Positions 47,895 through 64,000 of a stretch of DNA of 64,000 nucleotides are shown piece after piece (positions within the stretch are counted from its first letter, which is position 1; every line of letters starts with the position of its first letter). This DNA is from Glandiceps talaboti (taxonomy: Eukaryota; Hemichordata; Enteropneusta; Spengelidae). The position numbers and the translations under genes are program-made. The stretch spans positions 18,483,625 to 18,547,624 of the forward strand of contig NC_135557.1 of the NCBI RefSeq assembly GCF_964340395.1, written 5' to 3'. Below the pieces are notes generated by a model, which searched no databases, was not told the DNA's origin, and saw only the letters and a list, made by a program, of their open reading frames with translations.

Positions 47895-50329
47895 AAGACA
47901 GACAGAAAGACAGACAGACAGAAAGACAGAGACAAACATATTAAAAACAGTTTTTTTTTTCATGAGAGGACAAATGGACACGTAAACAAAACTGGTCGTT
48001 GGAAAGAAGGGTTTGGCGTCAAAAGTAAGAGCTACAGATACAAGCACACAATTATTATTATTAACAATCTTCTGCATTAGTTGCTTGTAACCTCCCTATA
48101 GTAATGGCAACATTTCCTTAATAAACTACCTTGCATCGTCGGTAAAACAGACAAGTAATCTCGACGACAAATGCATTCTTTACAGTGTTCTCGTTGCTAT
48201 GGAAACATGATATAGTAATGTAATTAGAATATCGCAACTTGACATGATAGTTTACATAATTCCACATCATAGTCTTCCATTCGTTGTTAGGAAAGTCATA
48301 GGCTACATTAGACATGATGTATATACGTTTTAAGGTACTTCATTTCCTGCATTCCGTGAAGTTTTATTTCATCATAATTAATGTAAATCATTACAGCATT
48401 TCTGATTTGCGATGTTGAATTCGCCCTCACACACGAATGTCTACCGAACAACCCTTTCGTTTTCTCTCGCAAATTTCAAGCTGTCATTGATATGTTACTT
48501 TCATCGAGTAACATTTACAGTTGCTTTGTTACCGAGTTCATTTTGTAGAACAGAAAAGCCCTGTTCAATACACTTTTCCGTATATGTTTTTTTTTCTATC
48601 TTGGTACACACGAAGTGAAACTGTAAGGATCCTCATATGAGCAAGTCAATAAAGCTATCGTTATGAATTATGGCATATGTGTCGGAATTTTCCCAAATTG
48701 GAGTAAATGAATGTCTATTATATTATAAGGCAAATACTCTAGCAACATTTACTTAACCGTTATCACATTGACATACACCTAACCATCTCATCTCGTGATG
48801 TCCTTTCTCCAAAGTAGTATGTGGCAAATGTTATACTTTTTAAAACTCTGTCTACAATCCCCAGAAACTATACCACCAAGGGTACATTACGTCGAGGATG
48901 TAATTCTATGTCAGATTGTTCACATGTCATGTATTCGATCTATCTCTGTACAAGTTGTAACAGATTGAAAGTTTTGATATTTGGTGCAGTGAAATGTTGT
49001 AATAACACGTCATTGTACAAAAATCACATCACGAAACAAAGTCGTAAAATTTTAAAACGTCAAAACTTGTAACTAATATATTGTTTCTATTCATTCATTT
49101 GTTAATGGCTATTTAATACCAGAAAGTTCAACCATTTCCCTTTAGTACCAGCTTAGGTCACGGAGAAGTATTGAAATATATTTACCACTTGTTGGTGAGG
49201 AAGTCATAGGCGTGTTATTAATAGAACATGCATCCGCATTGAGAATTCTGATATTAGCTGCACATAGTTTTATCGAAATGTAAGCAACAGTAGAATTACC
49301 AATATTAGCATTCCAATGTTAAAAAAAAAGTTGATATCAAAAATAACGCTCGACATTCAAATAACACCCTCACACAAACAATGTCGATTTGATATTTCGT
49401 TCGTTTTCAAGGTATTTGTCAATTCAATCGTGTAGCAGGGTCATTTGACCTCTGAAGGTGTTACATTCTCCGTTCACCAACCAAATAGAATTCATATGCA
49501 AATAATCAGCAGATTGACTCATTCACAGTGTATGGAACAGATTAGTTTTATTCAATACATTCTACTGTAAATTATATCTTGTTTATATAACAAAAATAGG
49601 AAGTAAAACTGTAAAGGAAATATATTCACTAGATAAAGTTTGTTAAACATTGGTTAAAATATTACGAATTTTCCTTTGAGAGCAATGCAATATATGGAAC
49701 AAGTGACAGCAATGTCATAATAACTCATCGTACAAAGAGCAAAGGTCAAAACATGCACAATATTGTAAAAGTTCAAGACAGATGTTATAGCCCATACAAT
49801 TATACAAATTAAAACTTGGTAGGATGTGAGACTTTCAGTAACATGAAAGTGATCTCCTTCACCTGTTTATATCGAAGATAGCAAGTATACATGATATTCT
49901 CTTTCCATTGTCCATACCTTAATGCCTGTCAATAGGCAAGACTCGTGATGGTTGCTTTAGTCTCCAGATACAGGTCAATGACTTAGGCAGGCAAATAATG
50001 CCAACGGCTAACAATACTGCTCTTGTTATAATTTTAGTGATAACAAACACTTCTATTGAATTATTAATATGACAATCAAGACGGAGTTTACATAATATAT
50101 ATTTTAATATATGAGTAATACAGTGAGTGTACGTATGTACAATAAATCGACCAATGTCTAAAATATGTGTAGCTATATAGCCCACTTTGCTCGAATACAT
50201 GTAAAAAACATCTATATGTTGATGTTTCTTTTTTCCCAATGTCTAAACTTGAATATACTGGTATATATGTATATATGGTGTATATTGACATGATCTAAAT
50301 CTACCATTGCAAGTGCTATATTTATGATT
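46610..50329. other. Intergenic region upstream of gene C
   Basis: No gene is supported. The core phrase CCCTCACACAAGAA..TCGA..TTTCGTTTTCAAGG recurs in varied form near 47,264, 48,425 and 49,365, and an ACAG(C/T)..ATGGAACAGA(G/T)TA phrase near 47,360 and 49,530. This may be a duplicated 5' region. Confidence 0.45.
47762..47935. repeat. (CATA)n then (CAGA)n tetranucleotide tract
   Basis: About 25 CATA units followed by CAGA/AAGA units. Confidence 0.96.
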
Positions 50330-53254
50330 GATGTCTCTCTCACTAATTATACATCTAACTACAATTGACAACAGTATTTAATTTCTGCAAACAGATATTT
50401 GCAATTGCACTGTCTATATATTTTTATCGATATTGTATATCCTCTCAGTTATATATATTGTTCAAATATGTCAATTTCTAAGTCAAGCTTTGATTTACAT
50501 ATCTTACACACTAGAACTGATATTATTTCTCGTGTATGCTGTTAAACGGATTATATTTGGTAACGGTGCCAGTCCAGTGACTCGCCCACACATTGGGTCG
50601 ACCGTATATTTATCTTTGTTTTGCATATAGTGTGATAATGATCTAACGACAATTGCTTTTGTTAAAATCTGCCGTCAACGACCAAGACGTACAAGGTACT
50701 AAGTACTGCAGCTGTAAGACGTAAACTGCTATGTCTAATATTGAATTATGTGTTTATCTTGAGTATGCTGTTACATTGTTGTACAACGAAATACTGGTGT
50801 AGATAAATATACACTATACTAAATAGACTAGATTGTGTTTTGGAATCTGTACAGTGGGTAGTGGTGGACTTGCTTTTTTTCCTACAATGTGATGCAAATC
50901 AAAATCGTCATTTACGTTTCGTGAGTACAAAATATATAATAAAGTTACAGAAACTAATACATCATACACAAGACAAACACGTAAACTGACGGTACCATTC
51001 AGTACCATGCAATCTGACGACTACACTACTTGTTTTTTTTCTATCCACAGACGTTAAGACGCTTGATATATTGTCTGTCATGTGAAATAAACTCATGACC
51101 TCTCCATTGTTACCTCTTCCGAACAACGACCGAGACGTATTGAGGTCGACGTCACCGCATGTTGTCATACATAAAAAAAACCTCTTGTAAAAAAAACCTG
51201 TAAATAAAATCTGTAAAAAAATATCACATGAATAGATACGATGAATCAATTATGTCTAGAATACATACTAATATTACGTTATATGACAAAAAAAGATAAA
51301 ACTTACTAAATTTAAACACATCATTTTTAACAAACTAATCCTACTTTGAGCAATACAAATTATCTCTATTCTATGTGTTTTATACTTAAAATACATGACG
51401 CTCAAAATGGCTTTATACATGTTATGTCAGTTATATAACTTATACGTCTAATATCATGTTATCAATCTTGAAAGTTGTTCAGTACATTTTCACATGTCAA
51501 TCTATACAGCGTAATGACTCTCCTTTCAAGTTGCATAATATCATCTAATGCAGACGATTTTTATTTTCATCTGGCAATACAAACAGTGCAGAATATGTTC
51601 TGTTTAAATCACTCTAAGTCACAAGTTAAAGGGACTTGTGACCCCCACTTTGATGAATTCTTTGGTCGACAAACAAATCACATTGACATGCAAATACTAC
51701 GTATCTACTCAACTGCACTGTTGAAAACTGTTCTATTAAGTACCGATTTATGTGTTCTGGCTTAAACATCAAGTAAAAAAATTATAGTCGAACAAAATAC
51801 TGGTGTAAATATACGTATACATAATAAATTATGAATTTTAGATTGTGTTATGAAAACATAAAAATAGTCAGTGATGTAATTTGTCTTTTTGTGTGATTGA
51901 CAGTGGTCAGAATAACATAATTGTGGCTCTAATATTCATTATAGTAAATAATTTACCCTGGAATTACATCGTTGACAGCAGATCATATTTATTTTCGTCT
52001 GACACTACTGGCGGCCCAGCTCATTCTTCCGTAAATCCAGCCATAGTAAAAGGGTCTCGTGACCTTACTTTTGTTGAATTCTTTGGTCAACAAGCTAGCC
52101 ACATTGGCATGCAAATGACTACGAATTTGTTCAATGCACAGTTGAAATATGTTTTGCTAAGTACTGATTTATGTGTTCTGGCTATTATATCAAGTAACGA
52201 AAATGTAGTACATACCACTTGTATAGATAGATAGATATATACTAGATTATGTTGAAATTGCAATTGTTCCTGGCTTAGACTAAAAAGAGCGTGATGCAAA
52301 TCAAAATAATCTAAATCTCACTTGTGCAAACTATAAATAATGGCTGAAACTAAATGGACTGTACATTCCAGTACCATGTGATGATGACGCCTGCAATATT
52401 TTTCTGTCTATGTTTGCTATATGTCAATGAACCTTGTTACACACTTTCTTGTTACCAGTTTAGGTCACGGATTGTGACGTATTGAGGTGAACGACTGAAA
52501 CGTATTCAAATGTAAATGTATGAAAGGTTGTACAATGTACAGTTTAAAGGAGACACATATTCCATACAAAATTGATATTTGAAACATTTCCATATAGACC
52601 TGACAATATGTCGCCATGTATAGAAATTTATAAATAGAATACATTACAATACTGTGTGATATGACAGTGATATCTTGACTATTTACTTTATGTAGCCTTT
52701 GTACTCTATCAAGCAAAAATCCACTAAACAGATACATTTGGACACTCGAGTCCGCTTCTCGATATACTGTGTGCACAACAAATTCATAAAATTAAAAAAA
52801 AAAGTTATGTTGGCAGAAAAACCATGCTATCATTTTGAAAGTTGTTTATAAATGTTCCCTATGATTTCCTGTTTACCACTATATAATAACTTGATTGTAT
52901 TCCTGATAATATTACAATGCATTAATAGTGATGTCAATGACATTTTCATAACACTAAAATGTAGCAAACCAATATCAAGTTATTTTTTAAAATTAGCACA
53001 GAAATTACATGTATATCAATGTATATAACAAGAATGTAAATTGTTATCTTGTATGGATGGCATATTTTTATAAACTTCAATCCAAATACCACATTTGTTA
53101 TAGTGCATGGTGGACTACTATTCTACTATAAAGCAAAAAAATTGACAATTAAACAGTGAAGTAGTAAAGAATTACAGCCAAGATTGAAAGAATGCAGTAT
53201 TATTCCCCTCTAGATGCAACTGGTGTATTTATATTGACCTTCAATGTCAGGTTT

Positions 53255-54040
53255 GTACAACAGTATTAACGCTCTATAAGTACATGGTAAAGAGGATAAA
53301 TATACTAGATTACCCCTGACCTCTAAAATCTATACTACGATCATAAACAGTTGTACCACCACTAGAAGAGACCCGTGACGTCTACTACCTATACTAAGAA
53401 CATAAAAGGTTTTACCACCACTAGTAGAGGCCCATGACCTCTACTATCTATTCAAATAACATTAACAGTTTTACCACCACTAATAGATACCCATGAGCTC
53501 TACTATCTATTCAAATAACATTAACAGTTTTACCACCACTAGTAGAGACCTATGAACTCTACTATCTATTCAAATAACATTAACAGTTTTACCACCACTA
53601 GTAGATACCTATGAGCTCTACTATCTATTCAAATAACATAAACGGTTTTACCACCACTAGTAGAGACACATGACCTGTACTATCTATTCAAATAACATTA
53701 ACAGTTTTATCACCACTAGTAGAGACCCATGACCTCGACATTCTATTCAAATAACATTAACAGTTTTACCACCACTAGTAGAGACCTATGAGCTCTACTA
53801 TCTACACTAAGAACATTAACAGTTTTACCACCACTAGTAGAGACCCATGATCTCTACTATCTATAATAAGAACATTAACAGTTTTACCACCACTAGTAAA
53901 GACCCATGATCTCTACTATCTATAATAAGAACATTAAGTTTTACCACCACTAGTAGAGACCCATGATCTCTACTATCTATAATAAGAACATTAACAGTTT
54001 TACAACCGCTAGTAGAGACCCATGAAATGTAAATATCAAG
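53255..54040. repeat. Minisatellite of about 13 units, 59-bp period, just 3' of gene B
   Basis: The unit core is GTTTTACCACCACTAGTAGA, then a CCATGA or CTATGA phrase, CTCTACTATCTAT and a variable AACATTAACA. The array lies 190 bp past the gene B stop, so it may fall in the 3' untranslated region. Confidence 0.93.
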
Positions 54041-54228
54041 TACCATTATCATAAACATCTACATTGGTTATGCATTTAAAAAATAGATAATACACGGTGA
54101 ATGTGATAAAATATGAAAAAAGAAAATCTTAAATTTGATTGTCACAACAACTTATGGAATTATACATAGCAAGACAGAGATATTTCATTAATAGTCAAAC
54201 TCATCATCTTCCACTGTCCATGTTATTC

Positions 54229-63987
<9,759 letters not shown>

Positions 63988-64000
63988 CTGCAAGTAAGAT

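Noticed and set aside
47708-48077. Long open frames over simple repeats (also near 29.7, 55.3, 56.5 and 58.5-59.1 kb).
   Set aside because: They are translations of tetranucleotide and dinucleotide repeats, not genes.

Overview
The window is nuclear DNA of an invertebrate animal. It is AT-rich, has GT-AG introns of hundreds to thousands of bases, many long microsatellites, a CR1/L2-type LINE end, tRNA-derived SINEs and a Ty3/gypsy (Mag/SURL-like) retrotransposon. The sequence alone does not settle the phylum; a deuterostome or lophotrochozoan is my best guess. All host genes found lie on the minus strand and belong to one tandem family: receptors with immunoglobulin (Ig) and FN3 ectodomains, one transmembrane helix and a cytoplasmic region built on an FGFR/VEGFR-like tyrosine-kinase fold.

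Layout, left to right. 1-14,929 holds the 5' part of gene A: a signal peptide and seven Ig exons, each flanked by phase-1 introns; its 3' part lies off the left edge. 16,701-22,595 holds fragment D, a broken piece of a paralogue (juxtamembrane to kinase helix E) with several frameshifts, split by a full-length LTR retrotransposon (17,805-22,264) with identical LTRs. 23,405-27,115 is a copy of the 3' flank of gene B. 30,760-46,609 holds gene C: a signal peptide, two tandem copies of a two-Ig module, a membrane-proximal module, and a stop just before a frameshifted transmembrane segment, so a secreted product is predicted. A 3,766-bp foldback-like element (37,438-41,203) interrupts one of its introns; the undisturbed duplicate supplies the empty site. 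46,610-54,228 is intergenic, with repeats. 54,229-63,987 holds the 3' part of gene B: Ig, FN3, a membrane-proximal module, transmembrane helix, ITIM-like tyrosine motifs and a complete, open but catalytically degenerate kinase domain (HRD to HRY, DFG to QFG, glycine loop lost).

The first 178 bases equal the last 178 bases exactly, inside the same Ig exon. Either the family is a head-to-tail array with a period of 63,822 bp, or the window closes on itself because the array was collapsed or circularised in assembly. Read across that join, A and B would make one complete receptor gene.

The most interesting biology is a local family in which one member is an intact-looking pseudokinase receptor with ITIM-like tyrosines, one has become a probable secreted ectodomain, and one is a decaying kinase fragment. 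Exon positions come from reading splice consensus and phase by eye; no transcript evidence was available.
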